Position numbers and translations under genes: made by a program. A model generated the notes under the pieces. The model was not told the DNA's origin. It saw only the letters and a program-made list of their open reading frames with translations, and made no database searches. Positions 34,964 through 45,754 of a stretch of DNA of 64,000 bases are shown piece by piece. The stretch lies in assembly GCF_019915265.1 (NCBI RefSeq), contig NZ_CP082780.1, positions 744,001 through 808,000 on the forward strand, written 5' to 3'. Each line of letters opens with the position of its first letter. Position 1 is the stretch's first letter. Origin of the DNA: Bacillus aquiflavi. Lineage in GTDB: Bacteria; Bacillota; Bacilli; Bacillales; Cytobacillaceae.

Positions 34964-35383
34964 ATGGAAATATTACAGATAATCCTTTGGATCGTCTATC
35001 CTTACTTTGCCATTGCGATTTTAGGCATGGGATTAGTGTGGCGTTTTGATGATGATGTCAATTATATTGAGAATCCACCTTACTCTGTAAGGGCAAGCAA
35101 AATATTAAAATGTACGGTCAAGAGCTTGTTGTTATTAAGTTTATTCTCAGGAATTTCCGTCTTTATATTTCGCAGTATCACGAATGAACCGCTGTTGCTG
35201 TTTTATTGGTTTGTAAGTCTAGTCCAACTCAATCCTGATATGGACTTAATTATGAATATTTCTATTCTTTCCCGTACCCATTTACTGTTTCTGTTTACCT
35301 TTTTAACGATGACTTCACTTACAAGTTATATAACCTATTTAATCAAGCCTCATTTGTATAATAAAAACAGATTAATAAAGTAA
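34964..35383 (+). CDS. Short NarI-like membrane protein
   Basis: 139 residues from ATG 34964 (AAGGGGTGGG upstream). Three to four membrane segments (about 3-24, 50-70, 75-93, 105-128). The N-terminus ILWIVYPYFAIAILGMGLVW RFDDD and the segment LNPDMDLIMNISILSRTHLL recall the first and last thirds of respiratory nitrate reductase gamma subunit NarI, which is ~225 residues. The middle is missing, and of the haem-ligating histidines only H of SRTHLL remains in a plausible place. It could be a shrunken NarI relative or a distinct electron-transfer anchor. Context (moeA, mobB, fnr) favours anaerobic respiration. No narGHJ nearby. Confidence 0.5.
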   Translation: MEILQIILWIVYPYFAIAILGMGLVWRFDDDVNYIENPPYSVRASKILKCTVKSLLLLSLFSGISVFIFRSITNEPLLLFYWFVSLVQLNPDMDLIMNISILSRTHLLFLFTFLTMTSLTSYITYLIKPHLYNKNRLIK

Positions 35384-35438
35384 TCCTTTTATGTGTCATA
35401 TGGTTAAAGAAGAATTTGTACTCTATAGTCACAATACT

Positions 35439-35466
35439 AAAGGCTGTTTCAAATGAAACAGCCTTA
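35439..35466. terminator. Terminator after the NarI-like gene
   Basis: TAAGGCTGTTTC / GAAACAGCCTTA, a perfect 12-bp stem with a 4-nt loop. Confidence 0.7.
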
Positions 35467-35514
35467 GCTTGGGACAAAGTCAAGTTAATATTTTTGAAGA
35501 ACTGCCCAAAAACC

Positions 35515-35630
35515 TACTTGAAACCGCTTGTTGCCATTCGAGGTGTGTAGTATGAGGCGGAAACGAACAGTTATTCATGAGCTGATAACGAAGTGAAAGC
35601 AACGATGAATGCAAGCGTTATCAATAGCCT
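35515..35630 (+). repeat. Interspersed ~120-bp repeat, copy 4 (diverged)
   Basis: Contains ACCGCTTGTTGCCATTCGAG, GTATGAGGCGGAAACGAACA, TTCATGAGCTGATAACGAAG and AATGCAAGCGTTATCAATAG. Same plan as copy 2 with many substitutions. Located between the NarI-like gene and fnr. Confidence 0.7.
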
Positions 35631-35698
35631 TATACTGTTCAGCAAACGTTGGCAAGTTTTGTGTAAGCTTAACCGACTTAATTGATTTTTCATCATGA

Positions 35699-36391
35699 TT
35701 ACTCAATATTACATATTTCTATTGGACAGTTTTCACAATCTATTTCTAATTTTAAATAATCAATGTCATGAATTGTAATGATTCCTTTATGAATTGAAAT
35801 AATTTTATTTTTTCTAAGTTCACTTAGCATCCGATTGACAACTTCTCTTGAAGTACCGCAAAAGTTTGCAAGCTCTTGATTTGTAAGAGGGATATTAATT
35901 AAGATGCCATTTGTTTTTTTTATACCGTAACTGTTTGACATTCTGATTAATGTTGAATAGAGAGCCCCTTTTTTTCCATGCAACACAAGGTCGCGGAACT
36001 TTGTTTGGGTTTTTCTATATTGTATGCTTAACCATTTCATAAACTCCAGTGCAACCGCATTGCTTCCAATCAACTTTTCTTCTAATTGGTCCCTTAAGAT
36101 AACGGCAACTTCCCCATCTTCAATGACTTTAGCATTTAGCATATATTTTGGAGCACGGCAAAATATTGATAACTCTCCGATTAAATCTCCTTCCGAACAC
36201 ATCCGTAACGTTAGTTCTCTTCCATCAGGGACAATTTTACTCACTTGCACTTTTCCTTTTTGAACAATATAAAGCTCATTTGCTGTCGAGCCTTCTTGAA
36301 ATAAATATTGCCCTTTTTCGATTTTACGAATATGATGTACTGTTTGTATCATTTCTTTTAGCTCTGTTGAAATATTTGTTAGTAACTGCAT
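35699..36391 (-). CDS. fnr: Anaerobic regulator Fnr (Crp/Fnr family)
   Basis: 230 residues from ATG 36391 behind AAAGGTGG. A cyclic-nucleotide-binding-like sensor domain (about 15-125, FQEGSTANELYIVQKGKVQV; GDLIGELSIF) is followed by a dimer helix and a winged helix-turn-helix (about 165-205, LTNQELANFCGTSREVVNRM). The C-terminus DCENCPIEICNIE has three cysteines, as in Bacillus Fnr, where the oxygen-sensitive 4Fe-4S cluster is bound at the C-terminus rather than the N-terminus. It would activate nitrate-respiration and cofactor genes under low oxygen, including moeA here. Confidence 0.9.
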   Translation of the reverse strand: MQLLTNISTELKEMIQTVHHIRKIEKGQYLFQEGSTANELYIVQKGKVQVSKIVPDGRELTLRMCSEGDLIGELSIFCRAPKYMLNAKVIEDGEVAVILRDQLEEKLIGSNAVALEFMKWLSIQYRKTQTKFRDLVLHGKKGALYSTLIRMSNSYGIKKTNGILINIPLTNQELANFCGTSREVVNRMLSELRKNKIISIHKGIITIHDIDYLKLEIDCENCPIEICNIE

Positions 36392-36737
36392 AAAAAATGA
36401 CCACCTTTAATGGGTGCGAAAATAAGTATCGCTACTATAAATTTAAAAGCAAAAACAAAAGATAGTCAACACTCTTTAGTTAGATTTAATTAATCCATTC
36501 CTAACGAGCTCCGAGTATTTGACTAGGAAGCGTATTCAACTAGTTTTTACATTTGTTTTATATTTTTCTTTTGGACAAGTTTAAACACTGTTTTTATGGA
36601 TAAATATTATCATTAATTAAATTATTTGAAAAATAACGAAACTTTTAGTTGATTTTCTGACTATTAGTTTTTATAATATAGAGAAATTAAAATTTATAAT
36701 TATAAATAATTATGATTAAATATGCAAAGAGGAGAAG
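36392..36737 (+). promoter_or_regulatory. argC upstream region with sigma-A promoter and possible ARG box
   Basis: 346 bp. A good promoter is TTGATT (36649-36654), a 17-nt spacer and TATAAT (36672-36677), 64 nt before argC. TGGATAAATATTATCA (36597-36612) upstream, and the AT-rich imperfect palindrome around 36692-36725, resemble AhrC/ArgR operators (TGAATWWWWATTCA). These operator calls are tentative. Confidence 0.55.
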
Positions 36738-36740
36738 ATG

Positions 36741-37775
36741 ATGAAAGTATCGATTATTGGGACGACAGGATATGGAGGCGGAGAGTTATTAAGAATTTTA
36801 GCTTATCACCCTGTATTCGAAATACAGTCGATTCATTCTTCAAGAGGCGAGAAATTTATTAGTGAAGAATATCCGCATTTAAACAGTTTAATAGAAAAAA
36901 AGCTTGAAAAAATTGATATTGAAAAAATTTCAACAGAAGCAGATCTCGTCTTTCTTGCTACGCCTTCAAGTGTTTCAAGTAAATTAGTCGGTGAATTTGC
37001 TAAGAGTCAGATAAAAATAGTTGATCTTTCTGGAGATTTACGCTTAAAAAATAGTGAAGATTATGAAAAATGGTACCGTCATGAACCGGCAGAAATATCT
37101 ATTTTAGAACAAGCTGTATATGGACTAAGTGAATGGAATAAGCCTGATATTATTGATGGAAAGATCATTGCTAATCCGGGCTGTTATCCAACAGCAACGT
37201 TACTTGGGTTGGCTCCAGTTGTAATGAAAGACTGTATTGATCCAAATTCGATTATTATTGATGCTAAGTCTGGGGTATCTGGGGCTGGTCGCACTCCGTC
37301 AAAAATAGCTCATTTTGCAGAAATAAGTGAAAATATAAACATTTATAAAGTAAATGAGCATCAACATATTCCAGAAATCGAACAGCAGCTTCTAAAATGG
37401 AACGAGAAAATCAGGCCGATTACATTTAGTACGCACCTTATCCCAATTGGACGGGGAATTATGACAACTATTTATGGACAATTAACTGCAGAGCTAACGA
37501 CTAAAAGGCTTATTGAACTTTATCAGGAGATGTATGATAAAAAAACGTTTGTTAGGATTCGTCCAGAGGGACAATATCCCGCAGTGAAAGAAGTTAGAGG
37601 TTCGAACTATTGTGATATTGGGATAAATGTTGATGAACGGACTGGAAGAGTAACAATTATTTCAGTAATTGATAATTTAATGAAGGGTGCAGCAGGTCAA
37701 GCAGTTCAAAATGCAAACTTAATGTTTGGTTTAGACGAAACTTTAGGATTAGAATTTATTCCACTATATCCATAA
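36741..37775 (+). CDS. argC: N-acetyl-gamma-glutamyl-phosphate reductase ArgC
   Basis: 344 residues. Third step of arginine synthesis. The NADP-binding start is VSIIGTTGYGGGELLRIL; the catalytic cysteine lies in IANPGCYPTATLLGL (about residue 146-149); the later GVSGAGRTPSKIAHFAE and EHQHIPEIEQ motifs are intact. ATG 36741 is best spaced from AGAGGAG; ATG 36738 is the alternative. First gene of the arg operon. Confidence 0.95.
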   Translation: MKVSIIGTTGYGGGELLRILAYHPVFEIQSIHSSRGEKFISEEYPHLNSLIEKKLEKIDIEKISTEADLVFLATPSSVSSKLVGEFAKSQIKIVDLSGDLRLKNSEDYEKWYRHEPAEISILEQAVYGLSEWNKPDIIDGKIIANPGCYPTATLLGLAPVVMKDCIDPNSIIIDAKSGVSGAGRTPSKIAHFAEISENINIYKVNEHQHIPEIEQQLLKWNEKIRPITFSTHLIPIGRGIMTTIYGQLTAELTTKRLIELYQEMYDKKTFVRIRPEGQYPAVKEVRGSNYCDIGINVDERTGRVTIISVIDNLMKGAAGQAVQNANLMFGLDETLGLEFIPLYP

Positions 37776-37790
37776 AAAGGGGGAAAGAAA

Positions 37791-39023
37791 GTGCAAACTT
37801 TATCAGGTACAGACGAAATAAAAGAAATCGAAAATGGTGGGATAACAACACCGTTAGGTTTTTTTGCCGCAGGGACTCACGCTGGCTTAAGATATTCCAA
37901 AAAGGATCTTGGTATTATTTATAGTGACGTTTCAGCAAATAGTGCTGCTGTCTATACAGTCAATCACTTTCAAGCTCCTCCTCTACAAGTTACTCAGCAA
38001 AGCATCGAAGTAGAGGGGAAACTTCAAGCGATTGTTGTAAATAGTGCTTGTGCAAACGCATGTACAGGTGAACGCGGCTATCAAGATGCTTTAAAAATGC
38101 GTTCACTTACTGCAGAAAAGTTCAATCTAAAAGATCATCTCGTAGCTGTTGCGTCTACAGGAGTGATTGGCGATTTTTTACCGATGGAGAAAATACAATC
38201 AGGAATAGAGCAAATTTCAGTTGGTCAAACAATTAAGCATACAGAAGATTTTCAAACAGCGATTTTAACGACAGATACTGTCATGAAAAGCTGCTGTTTT
38301 TCTGCAGAAATTAACGGCAAAAAGGTAACAATCGGTGGAGCTGCAAAAGGTTCAGGAATGATTCATCCAAATATGGCCACGATGCTAGCTTTCCTAACTA
38401 CTGATGCAGCAATCCCCCAACCATATCTTTACTCAGCATTAAAAGAAGTAACCGATGTAACATTTAATCAAATTACTGTTGACGGGGATACATCAACAAA
38501 TGACATGGTTATTGTAATGGCGAATGGGAAAGCGGGAAATGATCTACTAACTCCAGAGCACCCAGAATGGAAAGTATTTAAGCAACTGTTAAAGCTGTGC
38601 TGTGAAGGCTTGGCAAAGCAAGTAGAAAAAGATGGAGAAGGGGCAACAAAGCTAATTGACGTAATCGTAGAGGGTGCTGCTACGAATGAGGAAGCAAGAA
38701 TCGTTGCAAAGCAAGTTGTTGGTTCAAACTTAGTAAAGACAGCTGTATTTGGTGCTGATGCTAACTGGGGAAGGATTATCGGAGCGATCGGACAATGTCC
38801 AGTTAGTCTCAATCCTCAAATGGTTGATATTGCCATTGGATCAATTCAAATATTAAAAAATAGTGAGCCGCAATTATTTTCTAATGAAAAAGCAACCGAA
38901 TATTTAAAAAATGATGTTATTAATATCTTTATTAATTTAAATAATGGGGTTGGGAAAGGGCAAGCGTGGGGCTGTGATTTATCGTACGATTATGTAAAAA
39001 TTAACGCCAATTATCGGACTTAA
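37791..39023 (+). CDS. argJ: Bifunctional glutamate N-acetyltransferase ArgJ
   Basis: 410 residues from GTG 37791 (AAGGGGGAAAG upstream). It makes and recycles N-acetylglutamate. The self-cleavage site is KGSGMIHPNMATMLAFLTTD, where cleavage occurs before the Thr of ATML and yields alpha and beta chains. NSACANACTGERG and DGDTSTNDM are further conserved segments. Frame intact; 15 bp after argC. Confidence 0.95.
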   Translation: MQTLSGTDEIKEIENGGITTPLGFFAAGTHAGLRYSKKDLGIIYSDVSANSAAVYTVNHFQAPPLQVTQQSIEVEGKLQAIVVNSACANACTGERGYQDALKMRSLTAEKFNLKDHLVAVASTGVIGDFLPMEKIQSGIEQISVGQTIKHTEDFQTAILTTDTVMKSCCFSAEINGKKVTIGGAAKGSGMIHPNMATMLAFLTTDAAIPQPYLYSALKEVTDVTFNQITVDGDTSTNDMVIVMANGKAGNDLLTPEHPEWKVFKQLLKLCCEGLAKQVEKDGEGATKLIDVIVEGAATNEEARIVAKQVVGSNLVKTAVFGADANWGRIIGAIGQCPVSLNPQMVDIAIGSIQILKNSEPQLFSNEKATEYLKNDVINIFINLNNGVGKGQAWGCDLSYDYVKINANYRT

Positions 39024-39094
39024 ACAAACAAGGAAACTTGTTGTAATAAATTTTATTTTTCATTTTTTAAGTAACGGGGAGAGGGAGAGAACAG

Positions 39095-39868
39095 TTGAAA
39101 ATCATTGTCATAAAGTGTGGCAGCAGCATTGTAGATAAACTTTCACCAACTTTTTTTGACAGCCTTCATTTAATGATGAAAACAGGTTATGTTCCTATAT
39201 TTGTACATGGTGGCGGTCCAGACATCAATAAAATGCTTGAACTTTATGAGATTGAACCAATTTTTCATCACGGTTTAAGAAAAACGACAAAAGAAACACT
39301 ACGTGTTGTTGAAATGGTTCTTACTGGAGAAACAAACCGAAAGCTTACGGCTAAACTACAGGAACATGGATTCAATCCACTTGGATTAAGCGGAAGTGAT
39401 GGAGGATGTCTTCAAGGTGTTTTTATAGATAAAGAGAAGCTAGGATATGTAGGAGAGATAAACGCTGTCAATAAACAATTGATGATAAATTTAATTGAAA
39501 AAAATTATCTCCCTGTACTAACACCGATTGCAATCACAGAAAAAGGAACAAAATTAAATGTGAATGCAGATTATGCTGCTGCGGCTGTAGCAGTTGCATT
39601 AAAGGCAGAACAATGCTTGTTTGTAACAGATGTGAAAGGAATTTTAATGAATGGTGAAGTAATTAAGTCGATCTCAGTTGCGGAAACATATAAATTAATC
39701 GAAAATGGAACGATCACTAGAGGGATGATCCCTAAAGTAGAATCTGCTATTTCAGCGATTCATAAAGGAATGCAATCAGCGAGAATTGTTTCCGGGAAAA
39801 CAGCTATTTTTGAGAATGATCTATTTCTAGGAACGAAAATTTTCGAAAAAGAGAGGGTTTTAAAATGA
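39095..39868 (+). CDS. argB: Acetylglutamate kinase ArgB
   Basis: 257 residues from TTG 39095 (GGGGAGAGGGAG upstream). Amino-acid kinase fold: [13 protein letters not shown] at the N-terminus, [13 protein letters not shown] (about 38-50), GETNRKL, and the nucleotide-site [18 protein letters not shown] near residue 207. It phosphorylates N-acetylglutamate. Overlaps argD by 4 nt (ATGA). Confidence 0.94.
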   Translation: MKIIVIKCGSSIVDKLSPTFFDSLHLMMKTGYVPIFVHGGGPDINKMLELYEIEPIFHHGLRKTTKETLRVVEMVLTGETNRKLTAKLQEHGFNPLGLSGSDGGCLQGVFIDKEKLGYVGEINAVNKQLMINLIEKNYLPVLTPIAITEKGTKLNVNADYAAAAVAVALKAEQCLFVTDVKGILMNGEVIKSISVAETYKLIENGTITRGMIPKVESAISAIHKGMQSARIVSGKTAIFENDLFLGTKIFEKERVLK

Positions 39869-41004
39869 GCCATTTATTTCCGACTTACCAGCGTTGGGAA
39901 GTCGAGCCGAAATTAGCAAAAGGCACAAAGTTATTAGCGGTTAATGGAAAAGAATATTTAGATTTTACTTCAGGTATAGGTGTTTGTAATTTAGGACATC
40001 GTCCTCAAAATGTGTATGAAACAGTAAAAAAACAATTAGATCAATTTTGGCACGTGTCAAATTTATTCCCAGTAAGTATTCAAGAAGAGGCTGCAAATCT
40101 TCTCGCAACTTCTTCTGGTCTTGATTTCGTCTTCTTTGCTAATAGCGGAGCAGAAGCAAATGAAGGAGCGATTAAATTAGCTAGAAAAGCGACAGGAAGA
40201 AATAAAATAATTACATTTCAAAAGTCTTTTCATGGGAGAACTTTTGCCACAATGGCTGCAACAGGCCAAGATAAAGTAAAAACCGGTTTTGGACCAATGC
40301 TAGAATCATTCGTATATGTTCCATTTAATGAGATTGAATCATTAAAAAAAGAGATGGGAAATGATGTTGCTGCTATCATGCTTGAAATTGTTCAAGGTGA
40401 AGGTGGAATTAATGTCGTTCAAGAAGATTTTCTTGATGAAATCGGCAAACTTTGTACACAATATGGAGCATTGCTTATTATCGATGAAATTCAAACAGGG
40501 ATTGGCAGAACAGGAAAATCATTTGCATTTAAACATTTCAATATAAAACCAGATATTGTTACAGTAGCAAAAGGCTTAGGAAGCGGTTTTCCAATTGGGG
40601 CGGTTATCGGCAAACATTAATTAGGAGAGTATTTTACCCCTGGCAGCCACGGTTCAACTTTTGGGGGGAATCCAATTTCAATTTCTGCCGCAATTGCGAC
40701 AATGAAAACCATTTTTCAAGCTTCTTTCTTAAAAGAAATTGAAGAAAAAAGTCAACTTTTATTTAAGAAACTAAACGAACAAGTAAGTAAGCTATCTATC
40801 GTTAAAGATATTAGAGGACTAGGATTAATGATCGGGATTGAATTAACGCAAGAAGTCGGACCAATTCTTAAAGAACTTAGAGATGAAGGACTTCTCGTGT
40901 TATCGGCTGGAGAACAAGTGATCCGTCTCTTACCTCCGCTAAATGTTAGTAACGATGAAATTGATCAAGCGGTCGAACTGTTAATTCAAGTATTAAAGCG
41001 ATAA
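39865..41004 (+). pseudogene. argD: Acetylornithine aminotransferase ArgD, interrupted by an in-frame TAA
   Basis: The reading frame runs 251 codons to TAA at 40618-40620 and then continues without shift to the normal end at 41004, 379 codons in all, the usual ArgD length. Part 1 has [50 protein letters not shown] and the PLP lysine in [18 protein letters not shown]. Part 2 begins LGEYFTPGSHGSTFGGNPIS. The stop replaces a codon between IGKH and LGEY, where homologues usually have a charged residue (AAA or GAA to TAA would be one base). Either a recent nonsense mutation or a sequence error. Arginine synthesis would fail here without another transaminase. Confidence 0.85.
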
Positions 41005-41029
41005 TAGTTGCATTTTTATTAAATACATT

Positions 41030-41061
41030 GCATAAATATAAATAAAAGTATATATTTATGC
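41030..41061 (+). terminator. Hairpin between argD and carA (terminator or operator-like)
   Basis: GCATAAATATA (41030-41040) pairs with TATATTTATGC (41051-41061) over a 10-nt loop, followed by TTTCAATTTTTTTT. It may be a weak internal terminator. The half-sites also resemble ArgR boxes. Confidence 0.5.
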
Positions 41062-41089
41062 TTTCAATTTTTTTTTGAGGTGTTGAAAT

Positions 41090-41599
41090 ATGACGGGCTT
41101 TATTCAATTAAGTACAGGCGATTTTTATGAAGGAATATTGTTAACAAACTCGTTAGAGCAAGATCTAGCAGGTGAAATAAAGTGTTATACACAAATGACA
41201 GGATATGAAAATGTATTAACAAATCCAGACTATGAAAATAAAATTGTTGTTTTTACGTATCCGTTAATTGGTAATGTAGGTATACGAGCACAAACTTTTG
41301 AAAGTGGTAAACCAACTATAGCAGGTGCAGTCGTTTATGAAGCGGCTGATCAAGTTTTTCACTATCAAGGAACTTGCACATTACAACAGTATTTAGACAA
41401 ATGGAATATTCCTCTTCTTAGTCATATTGATACGAGAGCAGTAGTCAAGAAAATCCGAGAGGAGCAAAATGTTTCTTGTGTGCTAACAACATCTATGAAT
41501 GAAAAAAATAGGAGATCTATTGCTTATGCCAAAAAATACAACAATCCAATCTATTCTTGTAATTGGTTCAGGCCCGATTATTATTGGGCAAGCAGCTGA
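41090..41599 (+). pseudogene. carA: Carbamoyl-phosphate synthase small subunit CarA, glutaminase half deleted
   Basis: Codons 1 to ~140 are the CarA N-terminal domain (MTGFIQLSTGDFYEGILLTN, CYTQMTGYENVLTNPDYENK, LLSHIDTRAVVKKIRE). Homology then stops abruptly near 41497, and the frame reads through the carB leader and start to TAG at 41597. The class I glutamine amidotransferase domain (catalytic Cys-His-Glu, ~200 residues) is absent. An internal deletion of roughly 0.6 kb has joined the CarA N-terminus to the ribosome-binding site of carB. Without glutaminase, CarB would need free ammonia or the pyrimidine-pathway small subunit. Confidence 0.87.
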
Positions 41600-44500
41600 A
41601 TTTGATTATGCTGGTACACAGGCTTGTATGGCACTAAAAGAAGAAGGATATCGAGTCATTCTTGTTAATAACAATCCAGCAACGATTATGACTGATGCGA
41701 TGCAAGCTGACGCAGTTTATTTTGAGCCACTCACAGTTGAAGCTGTTGAAAAAATTATTGAAAAAGAACAACCAGATGGTTTACTTGCTACACTCGGAGG
41801 ACAAACGGGTTTAAATTTAGCATATGAACTTGAAAGTAACGGAATATTAGAACGTTTCGGTGTTAAACTACTTGGCACATCAATTGATTCTATTATTAAA
41901 GGGGAAGACCGTGAAGCGTTTCGCCAGTTAATGTATGAGCTTGGTGAACCAGTACCCGAAAGCAAAGTTGTTCATACAATTGAGGAGGGCCGAAGTTTTG
42001 CCGAGGACATCGGCTTTCCAATTATAGTTCGACCTGCATATACACTAGGTGGAACAGGGGGCGGAATTGCCCATCAAATGGAGGAGTTTCTTCAACTCTT
42101 AAAAGGCGGGTTAAAAGAAAGTGCGATCGGTCAATGCTTAGTGGAAAGAAGTATTGCTGGGTTTAAAGAGATTGAATATGAAGTAATGCGCGATAGTGAA
42201 AATACATGTATAACAATATGTAATATGGAAAATATTGATCCAGTTGGTATTCATACTGGAGATTCGATCGTAGTTGCGCCCACACAAACATTAACAGAAG
42301 AAGAATGTGCACTGTTAAAAAAGGCTGCGATTAAAATCATTTCAGCACTTGAAATTATTGGTGGCTGCAACATCCAATTTGCGCTAGATCCACAAAGTAA
42401 CAAATATTATTTAATCGAAGTAAATCCGCGAGTTAGCCGTTCTTCAGCTCTTGCGTCGAAAGCGACAGGTTATCCGATTGCAAGAATTGCTGCTAAATTA
42501 GCCGTAGGCTATACATTATCAGAATTGATGAATCCTGTCACTGGCGGCTTATCTGCTAATTGGGAACCGAAACTTGATTATATTGTCGTGAAGTTTCCAC
42601 GCTGGGCATTTGATAAGTTTCCTCACATTGATCGAAAGCTGGGAACACAAATGAAAGCAACCGGCGAAGTAATGGGGATAGATAAAAGCTTTGAACGTGC
42701 TTTACAAAAAGCAGTTCACTCACTTGAAATTACAAACGATGGTTTAAAGCTACGGCATTTAAAAACAATGTCAGTCGATCAGCTTTTTGACGATATTCAT
42801 AAACAAACAGATGAACGTTTTTTCGTTATTCTTGAATTACTTCGCCGGGGAGTGCAAATCGATACAATTCATGAAAAAACAACAATAGATTTATTTTTTC
42901 TTCATTTGTTTCTAAAACTTATTAAATTAGAGAGAGACATAGCAGAAACTCGTTTTGATTATGTTTCAAAAGAACAATTAAAGTTATATAAAGAAAAAGG
43001 TTTTTCAGATCAATATTTAGCATCTGAGTGGAAAGTAAGCGAACGAGCGGTACGTGAAAAAAGAATAAAGTACGGGGTTGTTCCTTCGTATAAAAAGGTT
43101 GATACGTGTGCTGGACAATTTCCATCCAACTCAAATTACTATTATTCTTGCTACTTTGGAGAGAATGAGCAAAAAAGCTCTACTAAAAGAAAAGTTTTAA
43201 TAATAGGAAGCGGACCAATCCGAATTGGGCAAGGAATTGAATTTGATTATTGCTCAGTACATGGAGTGTACGCTTTACAGGAAGAAAATATCGAGACGAT
43301 TTTAATTAATAATAATCCTGAAACTGTCAGCACCGATTTTGCTACTGCTGATCGATTGTATTTCGAATCTTTGCTTATTGAAGATATTTTAAATGTTATC
43401 GAGACAGAAGGAGTCACTGAAGTGATTGTCCAATTAGGGGGACAAACAGCACTAAATATGGCTAAGCAATTAGAGAGCTATGGTGTTCGTCTTTTAGGAC
43501 CAGCTGCAAATGTTATCGATACACTTGAAGACCGTGCTAAGTTTTATCGCTTACTAGATGAATTGAATATTCCTCATATAAATGGTTATACAGTTAACAA
43601 TGAGAAACAGTTGTATGAGGCAATTGAAAAAGTAGGTTTTCCAGTTTTAATCCGTCCATCCTATGTGATTGGAGGAAAGGGAATGGAAATTGTTTCTGAT
43701 CAAGAACACCTTCAAAAATTGCTAAATAATCAATTCATTCATTATCCAATATTAGTAGATCAATATCTTGATGCGATGGAAGCAGAGCTTGATTTAGTTG
43801 CTGATGGAACGGACGTGTATATTCCAACTATTATTGAACATATTGAAAATACAGGGGTCCATTCAGGCGATAGTATGTGCGTTATGCCCCCACTCACGAT
43901 TTCAGCTAATATTGTCGATAAAATGACTTATTATTCACAGTTAATTGTAAAGGAGCTTCATTACAAAGGATTAATGAATATCCAGTTCATAATCGATGGT
44001 GAGAATGTTTATATTTTAGAGGTAAATCCTAGAGCAAGCAGAACAATTCCGATCGTTAGTAAAGTGACCGGGGTTCCATTAGTTCAAATTGCAACAAAAC
44101 TTTGGCTTAATCAATCCAAAATTGAGGATATGATGAAAGATAAACAAATGAATCTTCCGTTTATGTGTATAAAGTATCCTGTGTTTTCAACATATGCATT
44201 GAATGGATTAGATTCTAAAACGGGACCAGAAATGAAATCAACAGGAGAAGGAATTAGTATAGCAGAAAGCTATGAAGAAGCACTATATAAAAGCTTTTTT
44301 CCAATCATTAAAAATTTACCTGTAAGAAAGCAAGTCATCTATGCTTGCGATGAAGTAAATATTAAAACCGAGCAACTCGTAAAGAAATTAGGAATCGAGT
44401 TAATTAAAACAGATGCTAGTTTTAAATCGTTATATGATAAAAATACAATCGCAGTTGTAAGTACAAACAATGAGCATAAAGACTATATGTTAAGAACGGA

Positions 44501-44642
44501 AGCAATTAAGCTTCGTCTTCCAGTGTTCTCTCGCCATGAAACATTTAATGCTTTCTTATCCGCTTTCACAAAAAAAGAAATGACAGTTCGTTCAATTGAA
44601 AATTGGCTATTATTAAATGAAAAGGGTGTGAATATCGGATGA
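41526..44642 (+). CDS. carB: Carbamoyl-phosphate synthase large subunit CarB (arginine-specific)
   Basis: 1038 residues from ATG 41526 (AGGAGA upstream), starting [20 protein letters not shown]. Two homologous synthetase halves are visible: the first has [16 protein letters not shown] (about 172-187), and the second has [20 protein letters not shown] and [15 protein letters not shown]. Both ATP-grasp cores are present. The last ~130 residues form the allosteric/MGS-like domain. Length agrees with the arginine-type enzyme of bacilli. Its usual partner CarA is truncated just upstream. Overlaps argF by 4 nt. Confidence 0.94.
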   Translation: MPKNTTIQSILVIGSGPIIIGQAAEFDYAGTQACMALKEEGYRVILVNNNPATIMTDAMQADAVYFEPLTVEAVEKIIEKEQPDGLLATLGGQTGLNLAYELESNGILERFGVKLLGTSIDSIIKGEDREAFRQLMYELGEPVPESKVVHTIEEGRSFAEDIGFPIIVRPAYTLGGTGGGIAHQMEEFLQLLKGGLKESAIGQCLVERSIAGFKEIEYEVMRDSENTCITICNMENIDPVGIHTGDSIVVAPTQTLTEEECALLKKAAIKIISALEIIGGCNIQFALDPQSNKYYLIEVNPRVSRSSALASKATGYPIARIAAKLAVGYTLSELMNPVTGGLSANWEPKLDYIVVKFPRWAFDKFPHIDRKLGTQMKATGEVMGIDKSFERALQKAVHSLEITNDGLKLRHLKTMSVDQLFDDIHKQTDERFFVILELLRRGVQIDTIHEKTTIDLFFLHLFLKLIKLERDIAETRFDYVSKEQLKLYKEKGFSDQYLASEWKVSERAVREKRIKYGVVPSYKKVDTCAGQFPSNSNYYYSCYFGENEQKSSTKRKVLIIGSGPIRIGQGIEFDYCSVHGVYALQEENIETILINNNPETVSTDFATADRLYFESLLIEDILNVIETEGVTEVIVQLGGQTALNMAKQLESYGVRLLGPAANVIDTLEDRAKFYRLLDELNIPHINGYTVNNEKQLYEAIEKVGFPVLIRPSYVIGGKGMEIVSDQEHLQKLLNNQFIHYPILVDQYLDAMEAELDLVADGTDVYIPTIIEHIENTGVHSGDSMCVMPPLTISANIVDKMTYYSQLIVKELHYKGLMNIQFIIDGENVYILEVNPRASRTIPIVSKVTGVPLVQIATKLWLNQSKIEDMMKDKQMNLPFMCIKYPVFSTYALNGLDSKTGPEMKSTGEGISIAESYEEALYKSFFPIIKNLPVRKQVIYACDEVNIKTEQLVKKLGIELIKTDASFKSLYDKNTIAVVSTNNEHKDYMLRTEAIKLRLPVFSRHETFNAFLSAFTKKEMTVRSIENWLLLNEKGVNIG

Positions 44643-45598
44643 ATACAGTTGAGGCTATGCCGCTAAATGTTAATTTAAAAGGACAAGATTTTTTAACTTT
44701 AGCAAATTTTTCAACAGAAACAATTCAATCATTATTAGCAAATGAAAAAAAAATAAAAAACTTACATCTTCGCGGCAAAAGTTATACACCTTTACAAGGG
44801 AAAATATTAGGAATGATTTTTGAAAAACCGTCAACACGTACGAGAGTATCTTTTGAAGCGGGAATGCTTCAATTGGGAGGGCATGCTATTTATTTAAATA
44901 GTCATGATATGCAGTTAGGCCGTGGTGAGACGATTGAAGATACGGCTAAAGTATTATCCCAGTATGTAGACGCCATTATGATTAGAACTTTTTCACACGA
45001 CATTATCGAAAAGCTGGCAGCCCATGCAACAATTCCTATAATTAATGGTTTAACAGATATGTTTCACCCGTGCCAAGCGATGGCAGATTTGCTTACAATT
45101 TTAGAACAAAAAGGTACATTTAAAGGGTTAAAGCTAGTTTATGTAGGTGATGGGAACAATGTATCGCATTCATTAATGCTTGCTAGCGCTAAGGTCGGCA
45201 TGGATTGTGTTATTGCATGTCCAAAAGGATTTGAACCAGACGAATCAGTTATCAAACTAGCAAAAAGTATCGCTTCAGAAAACGGATCAACGATTAAGAT
45301 TACAAACGACCCCCTTAGTGGGGTGACAGGAGCTGATATCATTTATACTGATGTTTGGACGAGTATGGGTCACGAGGAAGATGAAGGGAAAATTAAATAT
45401 TTCAAGGAGTACCAAGTCAATGAAAAGTTAGTTATGAATGCAAAAAAAGATTATTTATTTATGCACTGCTTACCGGCTCATCGCGAGTTAGAAGTAACAA
45501 AAGAAGTAATTGATGGACCAAATTCAGTCGTATTTCAACAAGCAGGCAATCGCTTGCATATTCAAAAAGCAATTTTAACAGAAATTTTAAAGAAATAA
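44639..45598 (+). CDS. argF: Ornithine carbamoyltransferase ArgF
   Basis: 319 residues. Carbamoyl-phosphate site [16 protein letters not shown] (S-T-R-T-R, about 61-76), the [12 protein letters not shown] loop (about 142-153) and the ornithine-site [12 protein letters not shown] (His-Cys-Leu-Pro, about 275-286) are complete. Last gene of the operon, with coupled start (ATGA) and a strong terminator after it. Confidence 0.95.
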   Translation: MNTVEAMPLNVNLKGQDFLTLANFSTETIQSLLANEKKIKNLHLRGKSYTPLQGKILGMIFEKPSTRTRVSFEAGMLQLGGHAIYLNSHDMQLGRGETIEDTAKVLSQYVDAIMIRTFSHDIIEKLAAHATIPIINGLTDMFHPCQAMADLLTILEQKGTFKGLKLVYVGDGNNVSHSLMLASAKVGMDCVIACPKGFEPDESVIKLAKSIASENGSTIKITNDPLSGVTGADIIYTDVWTSMGHEEDEGKIKYFKEYQVNEKLVMNAKKDYLFMHCLPAHRELEVTKEVIDGPNSVVFQQAGNRLHIQKAILTEILKK

Positions 45599-45601
45599 TT
45601 T

Positions 45602-45633
45602 TATAGAGCTGATCCTGCTGGATCAGCTCTATA
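45602..45633 (+). terminator. Terminator of the arg operon
   Basis: TATAGAGCTGATCC / GGATCAGCTCTATA, a perfect 14-bp stem with a 4-nt loop, then GACTTTT. Confidence 0.82.
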
Positions 45634-45754
45634 GACTTTTAACAAACGAACTTTTGAAGACGGTTCCATTCGTTTCCGTTTCTCAACTACCAAACATTTT
45701 TCATCCATTCTGGAGGACTCTATGAATATATTAAACTTTTTGATTTCCCCATGA

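Noticed and set aside
36692-36725. Definite ArgR/AhrC operator before argC
   Set aside because: Only AT-rich imperfect symmetry; too weak to call as a site on its own, so mentioned only as tentative.
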